64,000 nucleotides of DNA. Origin: an uncultured Pelagibacteraceae bacterium (GTDB lineage: Bacteria; Pseudomonadota; Alphaproteobacteria; Pelagibacterales; Pelagibacteraceae). Location of the stretch: assembly GCA_902577075.1 (NCBI GenBank), contig CACGXV010000002.1, forward strand, positions 202,001 to 266,000, written 5' to 3'. A program made the position numbers and the translations under genes. Below, piece by piece: positions 10,803 through 21,055 of this stretch. The notes below the pieces were generated by a model. That model searched no databases. It saw only the letters and a list, made by a program, of their open reading frames with translations, and was not told the origin of the DNA. Each line of letters opens with the position of its first letter. Position 1 is the stretch's first letter.

Positions 10803-11708
10803 TTAATTTTTTAGTTTATTTGCCTCATTAATTCTTTGATAAATTGATTTTTCCCATATTTCGATATCTTTTTCTAACTTATTATCAGCAATATTTCTTA
10901 AGTAAGTATTATCGAATTCATCAATATTAGCTTGAGCATTAAATTCTTTAAATCTAATTTTACTAGCATAAATGAATTGTTTTGATCTTTTAGCTAAATC
11001 GCATATCCAAGTATCTAAATACCAAAAGTGAAATAATTCACAACCTACATAGCCTAAAGTCTCATACCATGATCTGTTAATTATTGGAAAATGGCAAAAT
11101 AAATATGGGTATTTGTTCCCAGAATTTACCCATACACAAAATGGTTTATTTTTTAGATTTTTGGAAAATTCTATATCTAATAAATAATCCCAACTTTTAG
11201 TAACAAATATCATATCATCGTTCGCAGGAAACAAAATTTGTCCTGAACTCTGTTTTGCTAAAAAATTGTTTCTTTTGGCATGAGTACTCAAAGTTTCATT
11301 AAATATTTTTATATTTATTTTTTCTTTTAACTTATCTATTAATTCAAAATATTTATCTTTTTCAGGATCATCAATATCAATTAGGACCAAAATTTCACAT
11401 CTACTAATATTTTGGGTATTTTCAATTACACTTGAAATAAATCTATCAAATTTTAAAACTCTTTCTCTCGTAGGAATTAAAAGTGAAATTTTATTTGTTA
11501 CAATTTTTTTTTTTAGAATTAAAAATAACAAAGACTTATGTAGATAAGAAATATTGAAAAAACTTTTCCAATATAATTTTTTTCCTGATGTTTTAATTTC
11601 TTTGAGTATACTTTTAAGAAAATTTTTATTATTTTTACTTACTTTTTTTCTATATGATAAATTTTGTTTTTCGACAATTTTCTTTTTTTCATCTTGGTTG
11701 ATTTTCAT
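10803..11708 (-). CDS. Glycosyltransferase, GT-A fold (family 2-like)
   Basis: The 301-residue protein has a GT-A nucleotide-sugar transferase core from about residue 72. LLIPTRERVLKFDRF (76-90) is the usual start of the fold, VLIDIDDPEKDKY (108-120) follows, and PANDDMIFV (161-169) holds the acidic metal/nucleotide site in place of the classical DXD. The first 70 residues are Lys-rich and unlike a signal peptide. The acceptor and donor sugars are unknown. The gene lies between another glycosyltransferase (4 bases away) and the nucleotide-sugar dehydrogenase (1 base away), so it very probably works on the same glycan. Family 2 is the best fit but the match is distant. Confidence 0.65.
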   Translation of the reverse strand: MKINQDEKKKIVEKQNLSYRKKVSKNNKNFLKSILKEIKTSGKKLYWKSFFNISYLHKSLLFLILKKKIVTNKISLLIPTRERVLKFDRFISSVIENTQNISRCEILVLIDIDDPEKDKYFELIDKLKEKINIKIFNETLSTHAKRNNFLAKQSSGQILFPANDDMIFVTKSWDYLLDIEFSKNLKNKPFCVWVNSGNKYPYLFCHFPIINRSWYETLGYVGCELFHFWYLDTWICDLAKRSKQFIYASKIRFKEFNAQANIDEFDNTYLRNIADNKLEKDIEIWEKSIYQRINEANKLKN

Positions 11709-11712
11709 ATGT

Positions 11713-12594
11713 TTATTTTAAAATCTGAATTTGTCTTGGTGTTTCATTTTCTAAACAATTAAAACTTTCATTTGATTTATAGTTCGTATAATGAAATATA
11801 TTTATTATTCGTCTTGGGTATGATGGCGTATAAAAATTATCACCATCTTTAATTGTTGGTTCCGATTTAAAAATTAACCAATTATTAGTTGAATCTAATA
11901 TAGAAGTTTTTTCAAAATTTTCATAAATTAATTTATTTAACGACAATTGATCAGTTTTTATACCATAACTTGTTTTAGCTTTATTTAAAGCACTCTGATA
12001 CTCATTTTTCCATAATTCCCAAAATATCGAGTCTGACCTCATACAAAAAACTCCATTGTTAAACAAAGGTTTAAAAAATAAATCTTCTCCTAAATCTTTA
12101 CTGAAATATCTTTTATAATTTTTAAATGACCATCCCGAAATTTTATAAAAAGATGAAAAAATTTTTTTTATTCCAAACTTTGTATTTTTAAAAACATATG
12201 ACTCATTCATTTCTGGTGAAATTGCTAAATCTTTTAAATCTGTTGCCTCAATCAAATTCTTTATACCTTGAATATTTAAAACCTCTGTATCTGCATCAAG
12301 CCAAATATATTTTTCATAACCAGGGAAATGGTCTTTTAAAAAAGGCCTTTCTGTAAGGAGCTTATACCAATTTTTTTTATCATCAAAAAATAGTCTTAGA
12401 CTAAATGAAGCCTTTTTTTTATTATTTATTAAACTATCAATTTCACTTAAATATTTATTATCTTCATCTACTAATAAAATACATAGATCACATATTTCTA
12501 AGGTTTTAGATTTTTCTAAGGATGAAACTAAGTTTTTTAAATATGAAAAATATTTTTTGTCTGCGCCAGTTACTATAGCAATCTTTTTTTTCAT
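11713..12594 (-). CDS. Glycosyltransferase family 8-like / nucleotide-diphospho-sugar transferase
   Basis: The 293-residue protein begins KKKIAIVTGADKKYFSYLKNL, a GT8-like opening. It carries a metal-binding DAD at residues 100-102 inside YIWLDADTEVL, and then an NGVFCMRS segment with a later SLNKLIYEN stretch, as in proteins that transfer sugars to lipid or glycan acceptors. The product appears cytosolic with no signal peptide. Its start overlaps the end of the PQQ-type dehydrogenase gene by 4 bases, and the next glycosyltransferase follows after 4 bases. The assignment to a GT-A transferase is good; the exact family and substrate are open. Confidence 0.65.
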   Translation of the reverse strand: MKKKIAIVTGADKKYFSYLKNLVSSLEKSKTLEICDLCILLVDEDNKYLSEIDSLINNKKKASFSLRLFFDDKKNWYKLLTERPFLKDHFPGYEKYIWLDADTEVLNIQGIKNLIEATDLKDLAISPEMNESYVFKNTKFGIKKIFSSFYKISGWSFKNYKRYFSKDLGEDLFFKPLFNNGVFCMRSDSIFWELWKNEYQSALNKAKTSYGIKTDQLSLNKLIYENFEKTSILDSTNNWLIFKSEPTIKDGDNFYTPSYPRRIINIFHYTNYKSNESFNCLENETPRQIQILK

Positions 12595-14558
12595 TTTTGT
12601 TTCAATTTATAAGCAATATATGTATCCCCTGATGTAACATATTTAGGGTATTTTTTCTTTAATACACCTCCACCTGTAGCAATAACAATCAAATATTGTT
12701 CATTATCTCTAATATATGTTGATGGAGCAACAAATGAATGATTTGGCAACAAATGCTCCCATAACACCTTACCATTTTTGCTTGAATAAGCCCTTAACTT
12801 TCGGTCTAAAGATCCGCTTGCAAAAACTATATTTCCTCTTGTAGCTAATGCTCCACCATAATTTTCAGTGCCTGTTTTGGAATACCCTAGTTTTGTTAAT
12901 TCCTCATATTCACCCAATGGAACCTTCCATTTTATTTCACCACTTCTTAAATCAATTGCATTTAAACTACCCCATGGTGGTTTGGTTCCCGGAAATCCAT
13001 TACTTAAATTAAAACTTTTAAGATTATATTTTTCTGGGTTTTCTTCTTTTAATCTAATAACTCCAGGTATTTTATTTGAGTTAACATAGAGTATATCATT
13101 TTTGTCATCATATGAACCTCCAGTCCAAGGCACTCCTCCATATCCTGTCCAGGTTAATAAGTCATAATTAGCACTTGGTTTTATATAAAAACCAAATTTT
13201 TTGTTTTTAATTTTTTCTTGAGCCTCACTATTTAGTTCAGAATTTATATTTATTAAGTCTTTTTTTAAAAATTCAAATTTTTCTAAAGGATTTGGTTTTT
13301 CTAAGTCTAGATAATAGCTTCCAAAAGTAGATTTATCATCACTAAGTCTAAATCGCATATCATAGATTGGTTTTCCGCTTAATCTATCTAACAAAATTAT
13401 ATTCCCAGTTTTACTTAATCCAATTACAATATTAATTATTTTATCTTTAATTTTCAAACTTCCAAGTATTGGTGGAGATGCAATATCTCTATTCCAAACA
13501 TCGTGTGAAATTTCCTGAAAATCAAAAATTTTTTTTTTATTCTCAACATCTAAGGCAATTATAGAATTACAATATTCATTTTTACCAGGTCTTTTATTTC
13601 CATAATAATCTGGTTGTGCATTACCTGTAGAAATATATACAATTTTATTTTTTTTATCACCTGATATACCACCCCATGGATTACATCCACCAAGTCTTGA
13701 ATTGCTATTTACATAAAATCCATTATTTTTTTTCTTTAAAAAAAACTTCCATTTTGTTTTTCCGTTGTGTAGATTAATAAAGTCAATAGATGGAGCAAAT
13801 GTTGAAATGATTAAATTATCATCTATGATGACTGGTGCAGTTTTTGATAATACAGTTTTTTTAAATCCATTTTCCGCAAATTTTTTGTCTAAAGTTCCAT
13901 CTTTAATATTTAATTTATATAAGCCCAATTGATCTGAAAAAAAAATTCCTGGATTAGATTTTTCGTTTCCTTCCCAGTAAATTAATCCTCGTTGAGCAGG
14001 AAAATTAGATTTAGATTTAAATCTCCAAATTTCTTTTCCAGATTTACTATCTAATGCAACAATATAGTGCCCAGGGGTTGGCACTATTATTTTATCATCA
14101 ACTATAATTGGATTAGATTGAATTTGTCCAACATCGTCGTTGGATTTATAAATCCAAGCAACCTCTAAATTTTGAACATTATTTTCATTTATTAAGTCAA
14201 GTTCAGAGAATCTCTGTGACTCACTATTTTGATTTGATCTATGCCATCTATTGCTTGGTTTTTTATCCTCTACTATATTTTTGTAATTTTCAATATCAGA
14301 GTAAATATACTTATACTTCGGTAAATTGTCAGCATTTTCTATTTTAGGGATATTTTTTTTAACAAAAGTTTTGTGAATTAAATATTCAGTTTTCAAAAAA
14401 ACTCTTTTAATAAATGGGGTTCTAATTTTATTAAAGTCAATTTGAATAGGCGCTCTGTTGATATATTTAGGATCGTAGTTAATTGCTTGATAAATTCCAA
14501 CTAAAAAAAATAAGAGAAGAAAAATATATATTAATTTTTTTAAATATTTTACAAACAC
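12591..14558 (-). CDS. Membrane-anchored PQQ-dependent dehydrogenase (quinoprotein, beta-propeller)
   Basis: The 655-residue protein has an N-terminal transmembrane anchor (about residues 8-24) followed by a long periplasmic part with repeated propeller blades. Examples are GQIQSNPIIVDDKIIVPTPG, VALDSKSGKEIWRF and AIDLRSGEIKWKVPLG. The catalytic region is recognisable as HDVWNRDIASPPILG with D353 and D358, equivalent to the DLWDMD of E. coli glucose dehydrogenase. That enzyme has five membrane segments; this one has a single anchor. The family oxidises sugars or alcohols and passes electrons to quinone. No pqq biosynthesis gene is in the window, so the cofactor would come from elsewhere in the genome or from outside. 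It sits 4 bases after lepA and 4 bases into the next glycosyltransferase. Confidence 0.82.
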   Translation of the reverse strand: MFVKYLKKLIYIFLLLFFLVGIYQAINYDPKYINRAPIQIDFNKIRTPFIKRVFLKTEYLIHKTFVKKNIPKIENADNLPKYKYIYSDIENYKNIVEDKKPSNRWHRSNQNSESQRFSELDLINENNVQNLEVAWIYKSNDDVGQIQSNPIIVDDKIIVPTPGHYIVALDSKSGKEIWRFKSKSNFPAQRGLIYWEGNEKSNPGIFFSDQLGLYKLNIKDGTLDKKFAENGFKKTVLSKTAPVIIDDNLIISTFAPSIDFINLHNGKTKWKFFLKKKNNGFYVNSNSRLGGCNPWGGISGDKKNKIVYISTGNAQPDYYGNKRPGKNEYCNSIIALDVENKKKIFDFQEISHDVWNRDIASPPILGSLKIKDKIINIVIGLSKTGNIILLDRLSGKPIYDMRFRLSDDKSTFGSYYLDLEKPNPLEKFEFLKKDLININSELNSEAQEKIKNKKFGFYIKPSANYDLLTWTGYGGVPWTGGSYDDKNDILYVNSNKIPGVIRLKEENPEKYNLKSFNLSNGFPGTKPPWGSLNAIDLRSGEIKWKVPLGEYEELTKLGYSKTGTENYGGALATRGNIVFASGSLDRKLRAYSSKNGKVLWEHLLPNHSFVAPSTYIRDNEQYLIVIATGGGVLKKKYPKYVTSGDTYIAYKLKQK

Positions 14559-14562
14559 TATT

Positions 14563-16374
14563 TTATTTTTCTTTATTTATTTTTAGTACTCCAATGAATG
14601 CTTCTTGTGGAATTTCAACTTTTCCAAATTGTTTGGCTCTTGCTTTACCTTTTTTTTGCTTTTCAAGTAATTTTCTTTTTCTATCCACGGCACCTCCTCC
14701 ATGAATTTTGGTTAAAACATCTTTTTTAAAACCTTTGATCGTTTCTCTTGCTATTATCTTGCCACCAATTGCTGCTTGAACTGGTATCATAAAATTGTGT
14801 CTTGGGATTAAATCCTTTAATTTTTCGCATACCTCTCTTCCTGTTTTTTGTGCAAAGTCTTTGTGTATCATCATTGCTAAAGCATCAACAGGTTCAGCAT
14901 TTACCAATATACTCATTTTAACAAGATCACCCTCTTTATGACCCATGATTTCATAGTCAAAACTTGCATATCCACTTGTCATTGATTTTAATCTGTCATT
15001 AAAATCGAAAACAACCTCATTCAATGGTAATTCATAATTTACAACAGCTCTATTGCCTGAGTAACTCAAATTAGTTTGTATTCCTCTTTTGTCTTGGCAA
15101 ATTTTTATTATAGGTCCAAGATATTGGTCTGGAGTGATTATTGTAGCTTTTATCCATGGTTCCTCAATATATTTAATTAGTGTTGGATCAGGTAAACTTG
15201 ATGGATTCTGTAAATCTTGCACCTTACCATTGTTCATATGTATTTTATAAACAACTCCTGGAGTTGTGGTTAGAAGATTAATATCAAATTCTCTTTCAAG
15301 TCTTTCAGTTACAATTTCAAGATGTAATAAACCCAGAAAACCGCACCTAAAACCAAGTCCTAAGGCCGATGATGACTCCGGTTCAAAAGAAAAACTTGAG
15401 TCATTTAATTTGAGCTTTGCTAAGCCATCTTTTAATTTTTGATATTCAGAACTATCAACTGGAAACAATCCACAAAAAACTACAGGTTTACTAGGCTTAA
15501 AACCAGGTAAAATCTCTGATAATGGTTTATCGGCATCACAAATCGTATCTCCTACTTTTGTCTCTGATAAAACTTTTATACCAGTTGTTATAAATCCAAT
15601 TTCTCCCGAATTTAGTTCATCCACATCTTTAGGTTTAGGGGTAAAAACTCCAACTTTTTCAACAAAATACTCTTTATTTGTAGACATCATTTTAATTTTC
15701 ATATTATTTTTAATTTTCCCATCTATTACTCTTACTAAAATGACTACACCTAGATAAGTGTCATACCAACTATCTACCAACAGGCACTTTAATTTTTCAT
15801 TTCTCTCACCTTTTGGACCAGGTAAAACTTGAATAATTTGCTCCAAGATATCATCTATTCCTTCTCCAGTTTTTCCTGAACACGGGACAGCATTAGAGGT
15901 ATCTATGCCAATAACGTCTTCTATTTGTTTGTTAGTTCTATCTATATCAGAGGCAGGTAAATCAATTTTATTCAAAACAGGAATTATTTCATGGTTTATA
16001 TCTAGGGCCTGGTAGACATTCGCTAGTGTTTGAGCTTCAACACCTTGAGTGCTATCTACAATTAATATTGAACCCTCACAAGCATACAAAGATCTACTTA
16101 CTTCATAACTAAAATCAACATGTCCTGGCGTGTCTATTATATTAAGAATATAATTTTTTCCATCTTTAGATTTATAATTTAATTTTACTGTTTGAGCTTT
16201 AATTGTAATACCTCTTTCTCTTTCAATATCCATCGAATCGAGAACTTGTGCTTTCATTTCTCTATCTGTTAAACCGCCACATCTATGTATAATTCTATCT
16301 GCTATTGTTGACTTCCCATGATCAATGTGGGCGATAATTGCAAAATTTCTTATATAATCAATTTCAGTGGACAT
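14563..16374 (-). CDS. lepA: Elongation factor 4 (LepA), ribosome back-translocase GTPase
   Basis: The 603-residue GTPase binds ribosomes and can reverse translocation; it helps ribosome assembly or function under stress. The G1 motif AHIDHGKST is at about residues 14-22, the switch [10 protein letters not shown] follows, then DTPGHVDF and NKIDLP. The C-terminal LepA-specific domain ends in [32 protein letters not shown], typical of the family. The length is normal (E. coli 599). The gene follows pheT without a gap and precedes the PQQ-type dehydrogenase by 4 bases, so an otherwise core block runs straight into an accessory cassette. Confidence 0.97.
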   Translation of the reverse strand: MSTEIDYIRNFAIIAHIDHGKSTIADRIIHRCGGLTDREMKAQVLDSMDIERERGITIKAQTVKLNYKSKDGKNYILNIIDTPGHVDFSYEVSRSLYACEGSILIVDSTQGVEAQTLANVYQALDINHEIIPVLNKIDLPASDIDRTNKQIEDVIGIDTSNAVPCSGKTGEGIDDILEQIIQVLPGPKGERNEKLKCLLVDSWYDTYLGVVILVRVIDGKIKNNMKIKMMSTNKEYFVEKVGVFTPKPKDVDELNSGEIGFITTGIKVLSETKVGDTICDADKPLSEILPGFKPSKPVVFCGLFPVDSSEYQKLKDGLAKLKLNDSSFSFEPESSSALGLGFRCGFLGLLHLEIVTERLEREFDINLLTTTPGVVYKIHMNNGKVQDLQNPSSLPDPTLIKYIEEPWIKATIITPDQYLGPIIKICQDKRGIQTNLSYSGNRAVVNYELPLNEVVFDFNDRLKSMTSGYASFDYEIMGHKEGDLVKMSILVNAEPVDALAMMIHKDFAQKTGREVCEKLKDLIPRHNFMIPVQAAIGGKIIARETIKGFKKDVLTKIHGGGAVDRKRKLLEKQKKGKARAKQFGKVEIPQEAFIGVLKINKEK

Positions 16375-18783
16375 TTAGGATCTAATTTTTGCCCCAGACT
16401 TAGTTTCAACAGTTGTAATTATTAATTTATTGATTTTTTCAAGATCACTCTCCTCTAATGTTTTTTCAGATGATTGAATTGTAACATTTAGAGCTACTGA
16501 TTTTTTTCCATCTGGAATATTTTCACCTTCATAAATATCAAAAATTTTAATTGATCTTATTAAATTTTTATCTATTGATGATATGATTTCTATTAAATCC
16601 TGCGCTTTGTAATTTTTATCTACAACAAAAGCAAAATCCCTCTCTGATTTTTGATAGTCAGAATATTCAAAATTGGATTTTTGATCTTTTAATTTTATTT
16701 TATTATCTTTTAAATAATCTAGATAGATCTCAAAACCAACTACTCCTTCAGTTTTTATATCGAGTTTCTTAACAATATTTGGATGAAGTTCTCCAAAATA
16801 TGCAACAGGATCAATATCATCCTTATCAAGATAAACTGAGCCAGATTTTCCAGGGTGATAGTATGTGGGAGATTTGTCTCTTATAAAAAAACTTTGTTTG
16901 TTATATCCAGCTTCCATTAATGTTTGAATTAAATCTTTTTTCACATCAAAAATGTCAACTGATCTTTCTTTTTCATTCCAGTTTAATCTTGAAATTTTTC
17001 CTGATTTTATTGCACCTATTACCGTCAACTGTTCTCCCGGCTGGTTATTTTTAAAAATTGGTCCGATTTCAAAAAGCGAAATGTCTTTAAATCCTCTATC
17101 TAAATTTTTTTTTAAATAAAAAGCTAAATTTGAAAAAATTGAATTTCTTAAAACACCTAAATCTGAGCTTATTGGATTTACTATTTTAATTTCTTTTAAA
17201 TTTTCTTTAAAAAAATTATTTATTTTTGAGTCTGTAAATGACCATGTAACAGTCTCAAAATAACCTTTTGATGCTACAGAACGTTGTAAAAAATGAAAGA
17301 GTTTTTGTTGTTTATTTAATGTGTCTTTTAATCTATTTTTTTCTGGCTCTATAGTTTCAATATTTTCATACCCTTTAATTCTTACAACTTCTTCAACTAT
17401 ATCTATCGGTTGACTTATGTCAGGTCTCCAAGAAGGAATCTCTAATTTTAATTCTGATTTCTTTCTGGAAACTTTAAAGCCCAGATCGTTCAAAATTTTA
17501 ATAATTTCATTATCTTTAATTTTAAAACCTGTTATTTTTTCGAATAACGAAGTATTAAATTTGATTTCTGAGTTTTTATATTGTTTAATTTTTTGAATAT
17601 CAAATTTACTAATTTTTCCTCCACAAATTTCTGATATTAGTTGAGAGGCTTTTAGCAAACCTGTCTCTATTGATTGAGGATCAATTCCTCTTTCAAATCT
17701 AAATTTAGCATCAGTGTCAATGTTAAGTAATTTTGAAGTTTTCCTTATTGATCTAGGGATAAAGTATGCAGACTCCAATAAAATATTTTTAGTTTTTAAC
17801 TCAGTACCAGAACGTGTTCCTCCAATTATCCCTCCTAAGCCTAACACACCAGATTGATCGGATATAACACACATTCCATCGTCTAATTTATATTCTTTAT
17901 TGTCTAGGGCTTCAAAGGTTTCCCCTTTTTTTGAGTTTCTTACTATGATTTCATTATCAATTTTATCTGCATCATATGCATGTAGAGGTCTATTTAAATC
18001 AAGCATGACATAATTAGTTATATCTACAATTGCTGAAATTGGTTTTTGACCAAGAGACTCAATTTTCTCTTTCAACCATTTTGGACTTTCTTTATTGGTT
18101 ACCCCTTTTATGAGACAACTACCAAAAATTTTACAACCTTGGTCTTTATCTTTAGTAATTGAAACTTTTATATTTTGAGGTCCATCTTTCTTTAGATTTT
18201 GGTTTGAAATACTTTTTAATTTACCAGCTCCTGCCGCAGCAAGATCTCTGGCTATGCCCCTGACTCCTAAACAATCTGGTCGATTTGGGGTTATTGATAA
18301 ATCAACAACTTTTTCAGTTTTGTTATTAAAAAAATTTTTACCTATTTTGTCTGAATACTTACTTGAGTTTAATTCTGTTATTCCTTCACTTTCATCTGAT
18401 AATTTTAATTCGGACTCCGAACATAGCATTCCATATGAGGTTACTCCTCTAATCTTGCTAACTGTAAGTTTCATATTATTTTTTGGAATGACTGATCCAG
18501 GACCAGCGTAAACAGTTAAAAGACCTTTTTTAGCGTTTGGTGCTCCACAAACAACTTTAACAATATTTTGTTGCCCTATATCAACATCACATACCCTAAG
18601 TCTATCTGCGTTTGGATGTTGTTCGGCATTTATAATTTTTGCCACTTTAAAATTGTCGAAATCAGAGCTAATATTTTCAAAACTCTCAACTTCAAGTCCA
18701 ACATCAGTCAATTTATCAATGATCTGAATGTCTTTATGCTTGGTTTTAAGGTGTTCCTTTAACCAACTCATTGTAAATTTCAT
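16375..18783 (-). CDS. pheT: Phenylalanyl-tRNA synthetase beta subunit
   Basis: The 802-residue subunit joins PheS in an alpha2-beta2 enzyme that charges tRNA-Phe and edits Tyr-tRNA-Phe. The order of domains is complete: an N-terminal opening [12 protein letters not shown], a tRNA-binding OB domain near residues 40-150 ([20 protein letters not shown]), B3/B4 with [22 protein letters not shown], the B5 region with FRFERGIDP before it, and a C-terminal anticodon-binding ferredoxin-like domain ending in [10 protein letters not shown]. It overlaps the end of pheS by 4 bases (ATGA) and abuts lepA. Confidence 0.97.
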   Translation of the reverse strand: MKFTMSWLKEHLKTKHKDIQIIDKLTDVGLEVESFENISSDFDNFKVAKIINAEQHPNADRLRVCDVDIGQQNIVKVVCGAPNAKKGLLTVYAGPGSVIPKNNMKLTVSKIRGVTSYGMLCSESELKLSDESEGITELNSSKYSDKIGKNFFNNKTEKVVDLSITPNRPDCLGVRGIARDLAAAGAGKLKSISNQNLKKDGPQNIKVSITKDKDQGCKIFGSCLIKGVTNKESPKWLKEKIESLGQKPISAIVDITNYVMLDLNRPLHAYDADKIDNEIIVRNSKKGETFEALDNKEYKLDDGMCVISDQSGVLGLGGIIGGTRSGTELKTKNILLESAYFIPRSIRKTSKLLNIDTDAKFRFERGIDPQSIETGLLKASQLISEICGGKISKFDIQKIKQYKNSEIKFNTSLFEKITGFKIKDNEIIKILNDLGFKVSRKKSELKLEIPSWRPDISQPIDIVEEVVRIKGYENIETIEPEKNRLKDTLNKQQKLFHFLQRSVASKGYFETVTWSFTDSKINNFFKENLKEIKIVNPISSDLGVLRNSIFSNLAFYLKKNLDRGFKDISLFEIGPIFKNNQPGEQLTVIGAIKSGKISRLNWNEKERSVDIFDVKKDLIQTLMEAGYNKQSFFIRDKSPTYYHPGKSGSVYLDKDDIDPVAYFGELHPNIVKKLDIKTEGVVGFEIYLDYLKDNKIKLKDQKSNFEYSDYQKSERDFAFVVDKNYKAQDLIEIISSIDKNLIRSIKIFDIYEGENIPDGKKSVALNVTIQSSEKTLEESDLEKINKLIITTVETKSGAKIRS

Positions 18784-19847
18784 CTGCTTAGACCTCTGTA
18801 ATTTGAAGGAACATCCAACGGATCAAAACCAAAGTGGTTAAGCCATCTATAGTCAGTCTCAAAAAAAGCTCTTAAATCGTTTATGCCATATTTCAGCATT
18901 CCAAGTCTATCAATACCAATACCAAAAGCATAGCCTTGGTATTTATCTGGATTTACATTTACATTTTTTAGGACATTTGGGTGTACCATTCCGCATCCCA
19001 GGATTTCTAACCATTTATCTCCCTCACCAATAACTATTTTTCCATCCTTTAACTCGTAACCAATGTCAACTTCTGCTGATGGTTCAGTAAATGGAAAATG
19101 GCTAGGTCTAAATCTCATTTTAATTTTATCTATTTCGAAAAAAGATTTTATAAAATAATTCAAACAGCCTTTTAAATGACCCATATTTATTTCTTTATCA
19201 ATATGAAGTCCTTCGACTTGATGAAACATTGGAGAATGTGTTTGATCACTATCAGATCTATATGTTCTCCCAGGAGCTATAATCTTAAATGGAGGTTTTC
19301 CATTCAACATTGTTCTAACTTGTACAGGAGATGTATGAGTTCTTAATAGTATTTCTTTATTATTATCTAAATAAAAAGTGTCATGCATATCTCTTGCCGG
19401 ATGGTTATCGGGAGTATTTAATGCAGTAAAATTATAATGTTCATTTTCTACATCCGGCCCTTCTTCTACACTGAAACCTATTTCAGAAAATATTGAAGAT
19501 ATCTCATCTATAACTTGTGAAACAGGATGTATTTTTCCTGGTTTTATTTCTCTCTCAGGTAAAGTTACATCTATTTTTTCATTCTCAAGTTTAGAATTAA
19601 TCTCTTTAATTTCAATTTCTTGAAGTTTAGAATTTATTTTTTCTTGTAGTTCCTCTTTAATTGAATTTAAATCTGATGCAAATTTTTTTCTTTCATCATT
19701 AGGTATCGAACCTAATTTTTTAAAGGAATTAGAAATTTGTCCATTTTTACCAAACAATTCAGTTTTTATTTGATTGACACTTTCTATGTCTAGATTGTTG
19801 TCTAATTTTTTTAAATATTCATCTTTAATTTTTTTTATATCGGACAT
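18780..19847 (-). CDS. pheS: Phenylalanyl-tRNA synthetase alpha subunit
   Basis: The 355-residue catalytic subunit has the N-terminal coiled coil and then the class II core. Motif 1 is near PVSQVIDEI, motif 2 is [12 protein letters not shown] and the following [23 protein letters not shown], and motif 3 is [14 protein letters not shown] near the C-terminus. The [20 protein letters not shown] segment lines the phenylalanine pocket. The length fits the bacterial alpha subunit. It starts 43 bases after rplT and overlaps pheT by 4 bases, the standard rpmI-rplT-pheS-pheT order. Confidence 0.97.
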   Translation of the reverse strand: MSDIKKIKDEYLKKLDNNLDIESVNQIKTELFGKNGQISNSFKKLGSIPNDERKKFASDLNSIKEELQEKINSKLQEIEIKEINSKLENEKIDVTLPEREIKPGKIHPVSQVIDEISSIFSEIGFSVEEGPDVENEHYNFTALNTPDNHPARDMHDTFYLDNNKEILLRTHTSPVQVRTMLNGKPPFKIIAPGRTYRSDSDQTHSPMFHQVEGLHIDKEINMGHLKGCLNYFIKSFFEIDKIKMRFRPSHFPFTEPSAEVDIGYELKDGKIVIGEGDKWLEILGCGMVHPNVLKNVNVNPDKYQGYAFGIGIDRLGMLKYGINDLRAFFETDYRWLNHFGFDPLDVPSNYRGLSR

Positions 19848-19890
19848 ATTCGTAGAATATTTGTTAACTCTAGAAAAACAACAATGAAAA

Positions 19891-20247
19891 TTAGTTTAAT
19901 GCTGCTTGAGCTTTTTTAACTATAGTTTTAAATGCTTCTGGATTATCGTAAGCTATTTCAGCGAGTATTTTTCTATCTATTTTAATACCTGTCTTACTTA
20001 GGCCGTTAATAAATTTAGAATATGTTAAACCTTCAGATCTAACTCCAGCGTTAATTCTTTGTATCCAAAGTGATTTAAAGTCTCTTTTTTTATTTCTTCT
20101 ATCTCTATAAGCGTACTGCATTGCTTTTTCCATAGCCTGTCTAGCAACTCTTATGGTATTTTTTCTTCTTCCCCACTGACCTTTGACGGCCTTTAATACT
20201 TTTTTGTGCTTAGCTCTGCTTGTTACACCTCTTTTTACTCTAGCCAT
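19891..20247 (-). CDS. rplT: 50S ribosomal protein L20 (bL20)
   Basis: The 118-residue protein starts [19 protein letters not shown], followed by [17 protein letters not shown] and [13 protein letters not shown], all diagnostic of bL20, which binds 23S rRNA early in assembly of the large subunit. In E. coli it also represses the infC-rpmI-rplT operon. It lies one base after rpmI and 43 bases before pheS. I see no leader structure here that would let me claim the same autoregulation. Confidence 0.98.
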   Translation of the reverse strand: MARVKRGVTSRAKHKKVLKAVKGQWGRRKNTIRVARQAMEKAMQYAYRDRRNKKRDFKSLWIQRINAGVRSEGLTYSKFINGLSKTGIKIDRKILAEIAYDNPEAFKTIVKKAQAALN

Positions 20248-20248
20248 T

Positions 20249-20455
20249 TTATCCTCTTAGGTTATACGGCATATAAGATTTTACAATCTTACCATCCTGT
20301 TTTGACATTACCGTTGTACCTCTTTGCTTTCTTATCTGTGAATTCGTTCTTTTAATCATACCATGTCTTTTACCAGCTTGAGCAGTTATAACTTTACCTC
20401 TAGCTGATATTTTAAATCTTTTTTTTGCTGAACTTTTTGTTTTTAATTTAGGCAT
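20249..20455 (-). CDS. rpmI: 50S ribosomal protein L35 (bL35)
   Basis: The 68-residue protein starts [14 protein letters not shown] and continues with [19 protein letters not shown], typical of bL35. I place the start at the ATG at 20455; the frame is open 7 codons further upstream, but family members begin with MPKLKTK. The gene lies between infC (54 bases upstream) and rplT (one base downstream), the conserved infC-rpmI-rplT arrangement. It is small and very basic, as expected for this component of the large subunit. Confidence 0.97.
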   Translation of the reverse strand: MPKLKTKSSAKKRFKISARGKVITAQAGKRHGMIKRTNSQIRKQRGTTVMSKQDGKIVKSYMPYNLRG

Positions 20456-20509
20456 AATTTTTGTGGGGTTATACAAATATTAATATTAATTTACAACCAG
20501 AAATAAGGC

Positions 20510-21055
20510 TTATAAAGGCTGGATAACCATAATCATTTGTTTGCCATCAAATTTGGGTTGAAGCTCAACTCGTCCAACAGTCTCCATATCCTGTTTGATC
20601 TTATCCATTAACTCATTACCCAAACTTGAATGCTGTAATTCTCTTCCTTTAAATCTTATTGTAAATTTTACCTTGTCTCCTTTAGCAATAAATTTTTGAG
20701 CATTTTTTATTTTAAAAGTATAATCATGTACTTCTGTAACAGGTCGTAATTTAATTTCTTTTAATTCAATCTTTTTTTGCTTTTTCTTTGCTTTGTTTGC
20801 TTTTTTTTGAGCATCGTATTTATATTTTCCCATATCCATAATTTTGCATACAGGAGGTTTTGCATTTGGAGCAATCTCAATTAAATCTAAACCCTCCTCT
20901 TTAGCTCTATTAATTGCATCTTGCAAATTAAGAATACCCAGATTATCTCCATCACTTGCGATAACTTGAACATCTTGAGAAGTTATTCTTTGGTTAGTTC
21001 TAGGACCTTTAGGCTTAGTTCTTTTCTGAAAATAGTTTTGTTTAAAATCTGCCAC
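20510..21055 (-). CDS. infC: Translation initiation factor IF-3
   Basis: The 181-residue factor keeps the 30S subunit free and proofreads the start codon. The N-domain shows NQRITSQDVQVI and LDLIEIAPNAKPPVCKIMDMGKY. The basic linker AQKKANKAKKKQKKIELKEIKLRP leads into the C-domain with IRFKGRELQHSSLG. The start is ATG, whereas E. coli uses the rare AUU for autocontrol, so that mode of regulation is not evident here. It abuts thrS and precedes rpmI. Confidence 0.97.
   Translation of the reverse strand: MADFKQNYFQKRTKPKGPRTNQRITSQDVQVIASDGDNLGILNLQDAINRAKEEGLDLIEIAPNAKPPVCKIMDMGKYKYDAQKKANKAKKKQKKIELKEIKLRPVTEVHDYTFKIKNAQKFIAKGDKVKFTIRFKGRELQHSSLGNELMDKIKQDMETVGRVELQPKFDGKQMIMVIQPL

Noticed and set aside
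20456..20509. L20-type autoregulatory leader between infC and rpmI
   Set aside because: The 54-base gap contains only an AT-rich palindrome and no pseudoknot or two-stem layout that I could support.
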